From Methylocaldum marinum (lineage in GTDB: Bacteria; Pseudomonadota; Gammaproteobacteria; Methylococcales; Methylococcaceae), in NCBI RefSeq assembly GCF_003584645.1, contig NZ_AP017928.1, positions 522,981 to 586,980 of the forward strand: a stretch of 64,000 nt of DNA, in the 5' to 3' direction. The position numbers were made by a program, and so were the translations under genes. Shown in pieces: positions 56,367-64,000 of this stretch (the first letter of the stretch is position 1; each line of letters starts with the position of its first letter). The notes under the pieces are model-generated. The model searched no databases. It was given only the letters and a program-made list of their open reading frames with translations, and was not told the DNA's origin.

Positions 56367-56448
56367 AAAAAAGGCGTCGCCCGCAGTCTCGTCGACTGCG
56401 GGAGGACGCCTTTGTCCGAAAGCCCGGCGCCATCGTCGGCGTCTGGCC
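56367..56448 (-). promoter_or_regulatory. Two-hairpin leader with terminator, likely NasT (ANTAR) antitermination target
   Basis: Reading the minus strand, the first hairpin pairs GGCC(A)GACGCC with GGCGCC(G)GGC (56448-56422) around the 6-base loop GACGAU. Eleven bases later GGCGTC(CT)CCCGCAGTC pairs with GACTGCGGG(C)GACGCC (56410-56373) around GACGA, followed at once by six U residues (56372-56367): an intrinsic terminator. Two hairpins in tandem with the second inside a terminator is the known layout for ANTAR antiterminators such as NasR/NasT. The loops share GACGA but do not match the canonical A1/G4 hexaloop exactly, so NasT binding is inference. It lies between nasT and the porin gene. 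Confidence 0.7.
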
Positions 56449-56618
56449 TTAGTTCTTATTGACTAAACAGAAAACGTGCCATTCGGGTTCAAAAGGCCGA
56501 ACGCGGCTGACATCGCGGTTCCCGGCGAAATCGAGACCTCATGAGGCGGGGGGCTGATCGATGGAATGCGACAAAAGAGTGCGGGATGCGCGAAAGCCGG
56601 GCGAAATTCTCCGACGTA

Positions 56619-57197
56619 TCAGTCCGTCAATCCTTCCAGGCTAAGCAGGGTCCTGGCTACGTCCGCGATGCGCATGTTGCGGCTCATCGCCGTTTTGCGC
56701 AGCAACTGGTAGGCTTCATCCTCGCTCATGCCCTTGCGCTGCATCAGAATGCCCTTGGCTTTGTCGACCACTTTCCGGTCGGCAAGCTGAGTCTTGGTTT
56801 CCTGTAGTTCGCGCTTGAGAGCCTCGAATTCGCGAAAACGGGCCATGGCTACTTCGACGATGGGCATGATGCGTTCCTGGCTGAGGCCGTCCACCACATA
56901 GGCGCTCACCCCGGCCTGCACAGCCTGGCGGATGTAATCGCCGTCGCGCTTGTTCGAGAACAGGATGATGGGCTTGGGCTGGTCGCGGCTGATCTCCCGC
57001 ATTTGCTCCAGGGTATCGCGGCCCGGCGCCTCGAGATCCATGATGACCATGTCCGGCTGGCATTCCTTGAGTTCCCGAAGGAGATTATGGCCGTGCTTGA
57101 TCCGGGCGACGACCTTGTGGCCGGCATCGTTCAGCGCTTGCTCCAAAATGGCGCTACGAGCGGAATCCTGATCGACCAGCATGATTCTGAGGCTCAT
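56619..57197 (-). CDS. nasT: ANTAR-domain response regulator NasT
   Basis: 192 residues from ATG 57197, overlapping the nasS stop (ATGA). The pseudo-receiver domain (1-120) has LRIMLVDQDSARSAILEQALNDAGHKVV and DMVIMDLEAPGRDTLEQMREI. The ANTAR RNA-binding domain (about 125-185) reads ETKTQLADRKVVDKAKGILMQRKGMSEDEAYQLLRKTAMSRNMRIADVARTLL. NasT binds leader RNA and prevents terminator formation when released from NasS by nitrate or nitrite. Gene order nasS-nasT-leader-porin supports this. The open frame continues upstream over nasS in another frame and is ignored. Confidence 0.92.
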   Translation of the reverse strand: MSLRIMLVDQDSARSAILEQALNDAGHKVVARIKHGHNLLRELKECQPDMVIMDLEAPGRDTLEQMREISRDQPKPIILFSNKRDGDYIRQAVQAGVSAYVVDGLSQERIMPIVEVAMARFREFEALKRELQETKTQLADRKVVDKAKGILMQRKGMSEDEAYQLLRKTAMSRNMRIADVARTLLSLEGLTD

Positions 57198-58519
57198 GGA
57201 TTGACCCTGGCCAATGTGTCCAGTGAAACCTGCCGATTGTGCAGTTCGAAGTGTTCGAGATAATCCACCGGGCGCAGCGGATCGAATATGCCGCCGTCCA
57301 GGAAGCTGTCCTGACCGAGCATCATCGGTTCGGTGGCTTCCGCCAGTGTCCAGGATTTGCCGTGCCGTCCCTCGGCCTTGTAATCGGACGCCGGTACGGG
57401 CAAGCCGAGAGCCCGGGCGGCTTCCCGATAAAGGTCCGGGCGATAGACCTCGTCCGCGACCTTTTTCATATCGATGGGATCGCGAAGCTGGCCCCAGCGG
57501 TACATCTGCGTGATGAACCAGACCGCATGCGAGCGCCAGGGAAAGGTGGCGGCATAGCGGAAAAACACGTTGAAGTCCGGAAGCGGTGCCGGCGCGGCGC
57601 CGTGCTGATAGCGGAACGAGCCGGTCATGGACATTTTCACCACGTCTGCCGGCACATTGACGTAATCTTCGCGGGCCAGAATATCGGCTACTTCGATACG
57701 GTTTTCCGGTCGATCGATCCATTGCGCCGCCTCCAGCAGCGCCATCAGCAAGGCGCGGTGGGTGTTGGGGTACCGCTCCGCCCATTCCAGGTTCACGCCC
57801 AAAACCTTTTCCGGCTTGTTGTTCCAGATCTCGTAATCGGTAATCAGCGTTCGTCCGACCCCGGTGGCCACGGCCTGCGCGTTCCAGGGCTCTCCGACGC
57901 AGTAGCCGTCTATTTCCCCGCTACCCAGATAATTCACCATGTGCGGCGGCGGAATCACGACCAGACGCACGTCGCGGTCCGGATCGATGCCGCCGGAGGC
58001 GAGCCAGTAGCGCAGCATGTAGTTATGGGTGGAAAACGGAAAGACCGTGGCGAAGCACAAGGGCTCGCTTCCCTTATGTCGTTCGGTTTCGATGACTTTT
58101 TTCAGTGCGCGGACGCACGTGGAACGCTCGGTCGCCGCTGCCGGATCGAGGTTGGCCATGCGCCGGTACAAGTCCGGCGAAACGGTAATGGCGTTGCCGT
58201 TGAGATCCAGGGATAGCGCCGCGATGGTCGGCTTTTTCAGCTCTCCGAGACCGAGCGTGGTGGCGATGGGCATAGGCGCCAGCATATGGCCGCCGTCCAG
58301 GAGGCCGGCGAAAACCTTGTCGCGGATGTTGGCCCAGGACACCTCTCTGGATAGTTTGACCTCGAGGCCGTGCTTTCGAAAAAAATCCTTTTCATGGGCG
58401 ATGACGAGCGGCGCGCAGTCCGTCAGCGGAATGAAACCCAAATCGATCTCGGTTTTCTCGAGTCCTTCGCCGCCGGCCGCATGAACGGCAGGTCGCAGCC
58501 ATTGGGGAGCGGAGGTCAT
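57194..58519 (-). CDS. nasS: Nitrate/nitrite sensor NasS (NrtA-like)
   Basis: 441 residues related to the NrtA/CmpA binding proteins: TEIDLGFIPLTDCAPLVIAHEKDFFRKHGLEVKLSREVSWANIRDKVFAGLLDGGHMLAPMP and YCVGEPWNAQAV are characteristic. It has no signal peptide, unlike the periplasmic NrtA, and is encoded directly before nasT with a 4-base overlap. This is the arrangement of the cytoplasmic sensor NasS, which holds NasT inactive until nitrate or nitrite binds. An ABC-transporter binding role is less likely since no NrtB/NrtC genes follow. Confidence 0.9.
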   Translation of the reverse strand: MTSAPQWLRPAVHAAGGEGLEKTEIDLGFIPLTDCAPLVIAHEKDFFRKHGLEVKLSREVSWANIRDKVFAGLLDGGHMLAPMPIATTLGLGELKKPTIAALSLDLNGNAITVSPDLYRRMANLDPAAATERSTCVRALKKVIETERHKGSEPLCFATVFPFSTHNYMLRYWLASGGIDPDRDVRLVVIPPPHMVNYLGSGEIDGYCVGEPWNAQAVATGVGRTLITDYEIWNNKPEKVLGVNLEWAERYPNTHRALLMALLEAAQWIDRPENRIEVADILAREDYVNVPADVVKMSMTGSFRYQHGAAPAPLPDFNVFFRYAATFPWRSHAVWFITQMYRWGQLRDPIDMKKVADEVYRPDLYREAARALGLPVPASDYKAEGRHGKSWTLAEATEPMMLGQDSFLDGGIFDPLRPVDYLEHFELHNRQVSLDTLARVNP

Positions 58520-58585
58520 GAGTTAAGGGTCTCCTTGTCCGAGGTTCTTGTGATACGTCAAAAGCGGGTTGGGTACGACAATAAG

Positions 58586-58664
58586 GCTTATAACAAGCGA
58601 CGGCAATCTGTCGTCACACGTTACCGGAACGCGTTAGAAATCCCAGTGCACCGCCTTGTTGGGC
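58586..58664 (-). repeat. attC-like recombination site A (79 bp)
   Basis: On the minus strand the outer boxes are GCCCAAC (58664-58658; matches RYYYAAC) and GTTATAAGC (58594-58586; near GTTRRRY). The inner arms AACAAGGCGG and CCGTCGCTTGTT pair with extra unpaired bases on one side, the hallmark of integron cassette attC sites, around a 47-base loop. It is the best attC candidate of the three. Confidence 0.55.
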
Positions 58665-58808
58665 TGTTCTTCTATTAAGTAGATGATTCAAGAGCTTTGT
58701 GCTATTCCGTTGGCCCTGCCGGGCAGGGGATAAACGAGTTGTTGTCGATGTAAACGATGTGGGTTCCTTTATCACGCTTAGTCCATCGTTCACTACTTAT
58801 GCTGTACA

Positions 58809-58852
58809 GCCTGACGTAAAGCTAAGCCGACCGCTGGAGCAGCCGGTTGGGC
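58809..58852 (-). repeat. attC-like site B, with 30-bp repeat shared with site C
   Basis: On the minus strand GCCCAAC (58852-58846) to GTCAGGC (58815-58809), with GGTCGGCTTA as the right inner arm. Bases 58808-58837 are identical to 60014-60043. At 44 bp it is shorter than a normal attC, so it may be degenerate. Confidence 0.4.
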
Positions 58853-58864
58853 TAATGTGTATAT

Positions 58865-59095
58865 CTACTTGATATTCGTCCGTGCCTGTTTGTTTTTTCT
58901 TCTGTCAAACAGGTTTCCGATGATAAGCCACAATACGAGGCCGAGAATAAGGACTAATACTGCCGTATAACCTGATGAAAAGTATCCCCAAGCAACAAAA
59001 GCAGCAAAGAAAATGAAAGCAGATATTATTTTCCCAAAAAAGTCCTCTAAAATGGTACGGGCACTGTTTATCAGCCATTTAACGAATCGACTCAT
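58865..59095 (-). CDS. Small two-helix membrane protein
   Basis: 76 residues from ATG 59095 (MSRFVKWLINSARTILEDFFGKIISAF). Two hydrophobic segments (IISAFIFFAAFVAWGYFSSG and YTAVLVLILGLVLWLIIGNLF) are followed by a basic tail (DRRKNKQARTNIK). The start overlaps the stop of the upstream 59092 frame (ATGA). The DNA is lower in GC than the nas genes. Family unknown. It lies between attC-like sites B and C, so it may be a gene-cassette gene. Confidence 0.5.
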   Translation of the reverse strand: MSRFVKWLINSARTILEDFFGKIISAFIFFAAFVAWGYFSSGYTAVLVLILGLVLWLIIGNLFDRRKNKQARTNIK

Positions 59096-59722
59096 TTGCA
59101 CAGACCTTTCAGATTTATGTTTTCCGGCCGCGAGCAAAACTCTTTAATGGGTACAGGGTCGAGTTCTACCTGCGTTAGCGACGTGACTTCCCCTAGAGCC
59201 GACTTGAGATTTTTCAGAAGCTCACCCTCTTCATCGGAAAGTGGTTTGCTACTATCGCTGCGGTAACCGTTGGGCAAATGTTCCGGACGTCCTGTCAGAA
59301 CGGACTGGATGATTGCCTCAGGAGTCTTGTGTTCTTCGGCCAACGCTTTGATGGCTGCGCCGTAGCTGGCGATGCCGAAATTAGTATATCCTCAGAATGC
59401 GTTTTTCGGTCTTGGACAGGCGCTTGGCGCCAAAACGCCCGCCTGTACTGGCAAAGTCTGTAAAAGTTCCGCCGGTAAACCTGCCGATAATATCCGCCTT
59501 TCGATGCTTCAAATTTTATCGAACAATGTCTGAGAGCAGAGGCATGTCTTGCGCGTGTACTCGCCATAGACCGGTAGCGAAAACCCCATATCCCACCCCA
59601 TTACCCACAAGTCCTTTGCCTATGGAGGCCAGGCCAGTCGCGCCGATCCAAGTGCTTGATTTTCGGCTTGCGCCAGTGGGCCATCGCCTTGAATCGGAAC
59701 TTTGGTGTGGCAGGCAACCCAT
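59092..59722 (-). pseudogene. Possible broken small gene between attC-like sites
   Basis: Minus-strand pieces join in order. From 59722 one frame gives SRKSSTWIGATGLASIGKGLVGNGVGYGVFATGLWRVHAQDMPLLSDIVR, stop, NLKHRKADIIGRFTGGTFTDFASTGGRFGAKRLSKTEKRILRIY. One frameshift near 59390 then leads to TNFGIASYGAAIKALAEEHKTPEAIIQSVLTGRPEHLPNGYRSD...INLKGLCK, ending at 59092. The last 83 codons (59092-59343) could also be an independent short gene. The glycine-rich start looks like a small transmembrane or secreted protein. The family is not recognised; calling it one broken gene is inference. Confidence 0.4.
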
Positions 59723-59726
59723 TGAT

Positions 59727-59978
59727 TTAAAAGCTGTAAAAAGATGTGGGTAATGGGGTGCCCCATATCCCCATTTGCATAGTCAACTGGAAAATGCCGA
59801 TCCACCACGTGATCGGATGATTATAGGCACCTTTTATGAAGCGCTTCCATGATGCCTCGTCACCGCGAGCAAACCTCATTGTGAAGCCGGCAAATTCGTT
59901 CCGATCAGCACTTTGCAATGTTTCGATAAAACTCTGAACATCATTTTTTTCCATGAAGCCGAGGTTGAGTGATGACAT
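59727..59978 (-). CDS. Small hypothetical protein
   Basis: 83 residues from ATG 59978, chosen because AAAGGAGA lies upstream; the frame reaches 60122. Sequence MSSLNLGFMEKNDVQSFIETLQSADRNEFAGFTMRFARGDEASWKRFIKGAYNHPITWWIGIFQLTMQMGIW has a soluble N-terminal helix and a hydrophobic Trp-rich C-terminal part. Not recognised. Lower GC than its surroundings; it may be part of the same acquired cassette set. Confidence 0.5.
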   Translation of the reverse strand: MSSLNLGFMEKNDVQSFIETLQSADRNEFAGFTMRFARGDEASWKRFIKGAYNHPITWWIGIFQLTMQMGIWGTPLPTSFYSF

Positions 59979-60380
59979 GAAGTCTCCTTTCTGTTCAAAG
60001 ATGATTCGGGATAAGCCTGACGTAAAGCTAAGCCGACCGCTGGTGCTTATTGTTGGACGGCATGCGTTACCTGTTGCTGGCGGCAAGTTTGACGCGCAAA
60101 TCGATGAGAGCAATGCCAGCAAGGCGGGTAGCTATTATGCGGGCAGATTGTATCGTTCTCAAACGACGAGCCACGGTATTGTCCATGAGGAAAGAACCTG
60201 CTTGGTAGAGAAAGCTGATAATCGTGACATTAGCCAAAGGGCGGGTGAGGCTGCTCTAGTCCAACGAAGTCACCAACTGGCGTTTTAGAATAACGCCTAG
60301 ATCTTGAGCATGGAGTTCTTGAAGCGCGCAGATACAGGGCAACGTGCGAGATGTTGCTGCGTCCTACCATAGCTTACGCT
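59979..60380. other. Intergenic region between acquired small genes and nasA
   Basis: About 400 bases. It contains attC-like site C at its left end. An open plus-strand frame (59953-60288) has no ribosome-binding site and is not called. No gene or further regulatory structure was recognised downstream of the nasA stop region. Confidence 0.5.
60015..60058 (-). repeat. attC-like site C
   Basis: On the minus strand GTCCAAC (60058-60052) to GTCAGGC (60021-60015), with inner arms TAAGCACC and GGTCGGCTTA. It shares the 30-base block with site B; the distance between the two equal boundaries is about 1.2 kb, the size of a typical cassette or two. Confidence 0.4.
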
Positions 60381-63107
60381 TTACCGCTGCAGCAATGACT
60401 TCAGCTCCGGAATGCAGGAGCCGCAATTTGTCCCGGCTTTCAGTGCTGCACCGATTTGCTCCGTGGTCGAAAGATTTTGCTTCTGAATGGCGCGTTTCAG
60501 GGTGTTGACGCCCACGCCGAAACAAGAGCATACGATGCGCCCTCGATCGTCCTCCGCGGAAGCCGGTTTTCCGGCCAGGAGACTCATGCGTGCCCGATCG
60601 GGGACTTCGTCCAAAGCGAACAGGCCGGCCAGCCAACTGCGCGGCGGCAGTTCGAAACTTCGGTTGATGAACGCGCAAAGCTGCAAACGGCCGCCGTGGA
60701 GAAGCGCGCAGCGATAACGGCCCGTGTGCGGATCGGCAAACTCCAGCCATTCTTCATTGCCGTTCTCCGGTACGGCTGGAGCGGATTCGCGTCTGGCCGA
60801 GAATTGAGCGGGCATCCCGCGTATCCAGGCCGGCCAGGCGGGCGGCGTTTCCGAATGTGCCAGCTCGTAAAGCCAATGCCCGTCGCCGCGTATGGTGACC
60901 CGGTACTCGGCCTCGATGGCGCCCAGCGGTTCGCGCGACAGTACGAAACCGTGCCAGGCCGGCCGGTAGGGCGCGATACGTACCGGTGTGTGCTTGGATT
61001 CGGGTTCGCCGGAAAAGGGATCCGTCGCCGGATTGACCAGGGCGTTGATCAAGCCCCGGCTGGCATAGGGTCCGCTCCAGTGCATGGGCACGAATACCGA
61101 ACCGGGCTGCTGGTCTTCGCTAAGGCGGGCGCGAGCCAGGGCCTGGCCGAAACGGCTTTCGAGCCGAACCAGCATGCCCTCTTGAATGCCGAATCGGACC
61201 GCATCGTTCGTGTTGAGTTCGGCGAAAGGTTCCGGCACATGGTTGGTCAGCCGGGAGGTCTTGCCGGTACGGGTCATGGTGTGCCATTGATCACGGATGC
61301 GTCCGGTATTGAGCACCAGCGGGTAGGCCGCGTCGGGCGGGTTGGCCGGCGCTTTGGGGACGACCGGCACCAGTTCGGCCCGGCGGCCGGCGAAGGAAAA
61401 TCCGCCGTTGCAGAACATGCGCGCCGCGCCGTTCGGATAATCCACGTTCACGGGCCACTGGATCGGTTTCAAGGCATCGTAGCCGGCCCGGTCGAGCTCC
61501 GCCAGACCGGAGATGTCGAATGCGCGGCCGCCGCCGTTTCGAAAACCGGACAAGCAGGCATGTTCCCGGAAAATTTCCCAGGCTGACCGGTAAGAGAAGC
61601 TCTCTCCGTATCCCATCCGCTCGGCGACGCGGCTGACGATCCACCAGTCCGGCTTGGCTTCGCCCGGTGCCGCCAGAAAGGCGCGCTGCCGCGAAATGCG
61701 GCGCTCCGAGTTGGTCACGGTGCCGTCTTTTTCGCCCCAGGCCAGCGCCGGCAGATTCACATGGGCAAAGGCGCCCAGATCGGTGCCGGACTCGCATTCC
61801 GATACCGCCACGAATTCGCAGCGGTGAAGCGCATCCCGCACCGCGTTCGCGTCCGGCAGGCTGACCGCCGGATTGGTGGCCATGATCCAGACCGCTTTGA
61901 TACGTCCTTCGGCGATCGCCCGGAAGAGGTCCACGGCCTTGAGCCCGGGTTTGGTCGGCATGCGCGGTGCGTTCCAGAATGCCTGCACCAGTGCCCGGTG
62001 CTCGGGATTCTCGATGTCGAGGTGCGCCGCGAGCTGGTTGGCGAGTCCGCCGACCTCCCGTCCGCCCATGGCATTGGGCTGGCCGGTCAGGGACAAGGGG
62101 CCCATGCCCGGCTTGCCGATGCGCCCGGTGGCCAGGTGTACGTTGATGATGCTGTTGACCTTGTCGGTGCCGCTGGACGATTGATTGACCCCCTGCGACC
62201 AGGCGGTAACGACTTTTTCGGTGTGGGCGAACCATTGGTAGAAGGTCGCGAGATCGTCTTCGGAAATGCCGCAGATCTGGGCGACGGCCGGTAAAGAAGG
62301 GGCGGCCTTGCGTGCGCTTTCGAAAGCCGCGGCATAGTGGCCGAGATGATTTTCCAGGAATGTGAAATCGATCTTGTCGTTGTGACGCAGAAAATTCAGG
62401 AGTCCATTGAACAGAGCCACGTCGGTGCCCGGCCGGATCGGGAGATGCAGGTCGGCGGACTGGCCGGTCGCGGTTCGGCGCGGATCGATGTTGACGATCT
62501 TCAGGCGGGAATTCCGCTTCTTGGCTGCGACCATGCGCTGAAACAGCACCGGATGGCACCAGGCCGTATTGGACCCGACCAGTACGATGAGATCGGCGAG
62601 TTCCAGGTCCTCGTAACTGCCGGGCACGACATCCTCGCCGAACGCCCGTTTCTGGGCCGCAACCGTGGACGACATGCAGAGCCGGGAATTGGTGTCGATG
62701 TTTCCCGAGCCGATGTAGCCCTTCATCAGCTTGTTGGCGACGTAATAGTCTTCGGTCAAAAGCTGGCCGGAAACGTAGAACGCGACCGCGTCGGGACCGT
62801 GGGTGTCGATGGTTCGGCGAAAGGTATCGGCGACCGTGGTCAGCGCGTCATCCCAGCTCACCCGCCGGCCCCGGATCTCGGGATGAAGCAGACGAGTTTC
62901 CAGCGACAGGGTTTCGCCGAGGGACGAGCCCTTGGAGCAAAGCCGCCCGAAATTGGCCGGATGCTCCGGGTCGCCCTTGATCTCGGCCGACTCGGGACCG
63001 CGCGGCTTGGCCAGCACGCCGCAGCCGACGCCGCAGTAGGGGCAGGTGGTGGCGACGGGCGCATCGTCCGCTGTTAAGGACCGATCTGAGAGCGCTGCAG
63101 AGATCAC
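60381..63107 (-). CDS. nasA: Assimilatory nitrate reductase catalytic subunit
   Basis: 908 residues. The N-terminal iron-sulfur motif is CPYCGVGCGV (Cys 22, 25, 29) with the fourth Cys in LCSKGSS. Molybdopterin-binding segments such as LIVLVGSNTAWCHPVLFQRM and GTDVALFNGLLNFLR, MATNPAVSLPDANAV and WHTMTRTGKTSRLTNHVPEPF follow. A C-terminal BFD-like domain (about 855-905) has VCSCFGVGV and NCGSCIPELK, a second iron-sulfur site typical of NasA/NarB-type enzymes. It reduces nitrate to nitrite in the cytoplasm. It lies 62 bases after nirD on the same strand, so nirB-nirD-nasA is probably one operon. Confidence 0.95.
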   Translation of the reverse strand: MISAALSDRSLTADDAPVATTCPYCGVGCGVLAKPRGPESAEIKGDPEHPANFGRLCSKGSSLGETLSLETRLLHPEIRGRRVSWDDALTTVADTFRRTIDTHGPDAVAFYVSGQLLTEDYYVANKLMKGYIGSGNIDTNSRLCMSSTVAAQKRAFGEDVVPGSYEDLELADLIVLVGSNTAWCHPVLFQRMVAAKKRNSRLKIVNIDPRRTATGQSADLHLPIRPGTDVALFNGLLNFLRHNDKIDFTFLENHLGHYAAAFESARKAAPSLPAVAQICGISEDDLATFYQWFAHTEKVVTAWSQGVNQSSSGTDKVNSIINVHLATGRIGKPGMGPLSLTGQPNAMGGREVGGLANQLAAHLDIENPEHRALVQAFWNAPRMPTKPGLKAVDLFRAIAEGRIKAVWIMATNPAVSLPDANAVRDALHRCEFVAVSECESGTDLGAFAHVNLPALAWGEKDGTVTNSERRISRQRAFLAAPGEAKPDWWIVSRVAERMGYGESFSYRSAWEIFREHACLSGFRNGGGRAFDISGLAELDRAGYDALKPIQWPVNVDYPNGAARMFCNGGFSFAGRRAELVPVVPKAPANPPDAAYPLVLNTGRIRDQWHTMTRTGKTSRLTNHVPEPFAELNTNDAVRFGIQEGMLVRLESRFGQALARARLSEDQQPGSVFVPMHWSGPYASRGLINALVNPATDPFSGEPESKHTPVRIAPYRPAWHGFVLSREPLGAIEAEYRVTIRGDGHWLYELAHSETPPAWPAWIRGMPAQFSARRESAPAVPENGNEEWLEFADPHTGRYRCALLHGGRLQLCAFINRSFELPPRSWLAGLFALDEVPDRARMSLLAGKPASAEDDRGRIVCSCFGVGVNTLKRAIQKQNLSTTEQIGAALKAGTNCGSCIPELKSLLQR

Positions 63108-63169
63108 GTTTTCTTCCTCTTAATTACGAAGTGTGGCCGGGATAAGGGCAAGCGTTCTCGGAATTCCGG

Positions 63170-63490
63170 CTATTCCGGCCTGACGAGCTGCAACCACAGT
63201 CTTTCGTTTTCCACTTTCACCGGAAAGCACGCCGCCCGGCCCTCGTCCGGCGCGGCGGCTTCTCCCGATGCGAGGTCGATCACCCAGTTGTGCAGCGGAC
63301 AGGCCACCCGTTTTCCGCAGACGATGCCTTGCGACAGCGGGCCTCCTTTGTGCGGACAGAGGTCGCGTACGGCGAAGATTTCGTCGTCCACGGTCCGGAA
63401 GATGGCGACATTGCCGGAAGGGGTCGCGACCAGGCGCGCGCCTTGCCGGGGAACGTCTTCGATGCGGCCGATTTCGATCCAGTCGGTCAT
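63170..63490 (-). CDS. nirD: Nitrite reductase small subunit NirD
   Basis: 106 residues from ATG 63490, with AGGAT upstream, 5 bases after the nirB stop; an in-frame ATG at 63499 is also possible. DLCPHKGGPLSQGIVCGKRVACPLHNWVIDLASGEA has the full Rieske-type ligands (CPH and CPLH), so this is the Rieske-bearing NirD type. With NirB it reduces nitrite to ammonium using NAD(P)H. Confidence 0.94.
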   Translation of the reverse strand: MTDWIEIGRIEDVPRQGARLVATPSGNVAIFRTVDDEIFAVRDLCPHKGGPLSQGIVCGKRVACPLHNWVIDLASGEAAAPDEGRAACFPVKVENERLWLQLVRPE

Positions 63491-63495
63491 GGCAT

Positions 63496-63999
63496 TCATC
63501 CTACTTTTCTCAAAGGTTCGAAGTGTCGGCGCTCGGATTCCCTGGAGAGAACCGCCCACGGGTCGATCTGGGTGTTCTCCTGCGATTCGAGAAACCGTTC
63601 GTATAAGGCTTTTCGGCTATCCGGATCGGAAACGATGCGCTCCTGGACGTAGGCGAGGCCGACGCGTTCGATCCAGTGGGCGGTGCGCTCGAGATAACGG
63701 GCTTCTTCGCGGTAAAGCTGCATGTAGGCGCCGCAGTATTCCTTCACCTCTTCTTCGGTATCGACCTTGCACAGGAAGTCCGTGGCGCGGACCTTCACGC
63801 CGCCGTTTCCGCCGACATGGAGTTCCCAGCCGGAATCCACCGCCACCACGCCGAAGTCCTTGATCGTGGCCTCGGCACAGTTGCGGGGGCAGCCGGATAC
63901 CGCCATCTTGACCTTGGCCGGCGTCCATGAGCCCCAGGTCATTTTTTCAAGCTCGATGCCCATCCCGGTCGAATCCTGCGTGCCGAACCGGCACCATTC
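63496..63999 (-). CDS. nirB: Nitrite reductase large subunit NirB (C-terminal part; start outside window)
   Basis: The visible 167 residues are the C-terminus of NirB. EWCRFGTQDSTGMGIELEKM is the standard sequence before VKMAVSGCPRNCAEATIKDFGVVAVDSGWELHVGGNGGVKVRATDFLCKV, which carries the last two Cys ligands (CPRNC) of the siroheme-[4Fe-4S] centre. The tail IERVGLAYVQERIVSD...ESERRHFEPLRKVG ends 5 bases before nirD. It is the catalytic subunit of assimilatory nitrite reduction and heads the visible nirBD-nasA operon. Confidence 0.95.
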   Translation of the reverse strand, partial: EWCRFGTQDSTGMGIELEKMTWGSWTPAKVKMAVSGCPRNCAEATIKDFGVVAVDSGWELHVGGNGGVKVRATDFLCKVDTEEEVKEYCGAYMQLYREEARYLERTAHWIERVGLAYVQERIVSDPDSRKALYERFLESQENTQIDPWAVLSRESERRHFEPLRKVG

Positions 64000-64000
64000 C

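Larger units (their letters stand above)
58520..58864. other. Intergenic region with attC-like sites upstream of nasS
   Basis: 345 bases without a gene. It contains attC-like sites A and B, described separately, and must carry the nasS promoter. The AT content is higher than in the flanking nas genes. Confidence 0.5.

Overview
The window is GC-rich, gene-dense bacterial chromosome and looks like a gammaproteobacterium. UbiG, PurK/PurE, RecQ, PntAB, the NasS/NasT/NasA/NirBD set, GldA-type ABC genes and an unusual copper/metal cluster would suit a Methylococcaceae-like methanotroph. That placement is inference: no methane oxidation gene or rRNA lies here.

Layout. 1-0.3 kb: 5' part of a secreted SmbP-like gene. 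1.0-7.9 kb: a tight same-strand cluster coding a Cys-motif BNR propeller, CopC, two unrecognised membrane-linked proteins, an ABC ATPase, an FtsX-type permease and a ZnuA-like metal-binding protein. This is the best candidate for a poorly described system (metal, probably copper, handling). 8.2-12.1 kb: small proteins, a row of near-perfect hairpins, a decayed DUF2092-like gene and an MFS transporter.

12.5-31 kb is a graveyard with a few intact genes in it. It holds a truncated TorF-type porin, an N-terminally damaged alcohol dehydrogenase, tRNA-Thr(CGT), a tat locus with intact tatA but broken tatB and tatC, a PhoX-like pseudogene, an intact Tat-exported phospholipase C, a frameshifted arsA C-terminal half and remnants of an integrative conjugative element. 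The element's conjugative ATPase gene was hit cleanly by an IS66-family element (8-bp target duplication still perfect). Then come a broken ABC-2 permease, a broken efflux outer-membrane protein, two fused IS5-like transposase fragments and a dead IS630 copy. Many of the stops look like single C-to-T or G-to-A changes of Arg, Gln or Trp codons.

31-57 kb is mostly housekeeping: recQ, purK, purE, ubiG, a cupredoxin, a cupin, MtfA peptidase, isoaspartyl peptidase, DUF488, a di-heme cytochrome c, a CrtC-like protein, YihY/BrkB, gnd, mutM, a gldA/F/G-DUF4340 ABC operon and pntAB. Dispersed small palindromic elements sit between genes; one about 105-bp MITE-like element occurs twice in opposite orientation.

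55-64 kb is a nitrate assimilation region on the minus strand: nirB (partial)-nirD-nasA, then nasS-nasT, then a two-hairpin leader ending in an intrinsic terminator, then an outer-membrane porin. The leader between nasT and the porin gene suggests NasST antitermination control. Between nasS and nasA lies about 1.8 kb of lower-GC small genes bounded by three attC-like sites, possibly a small integron cassette array without an integrase.
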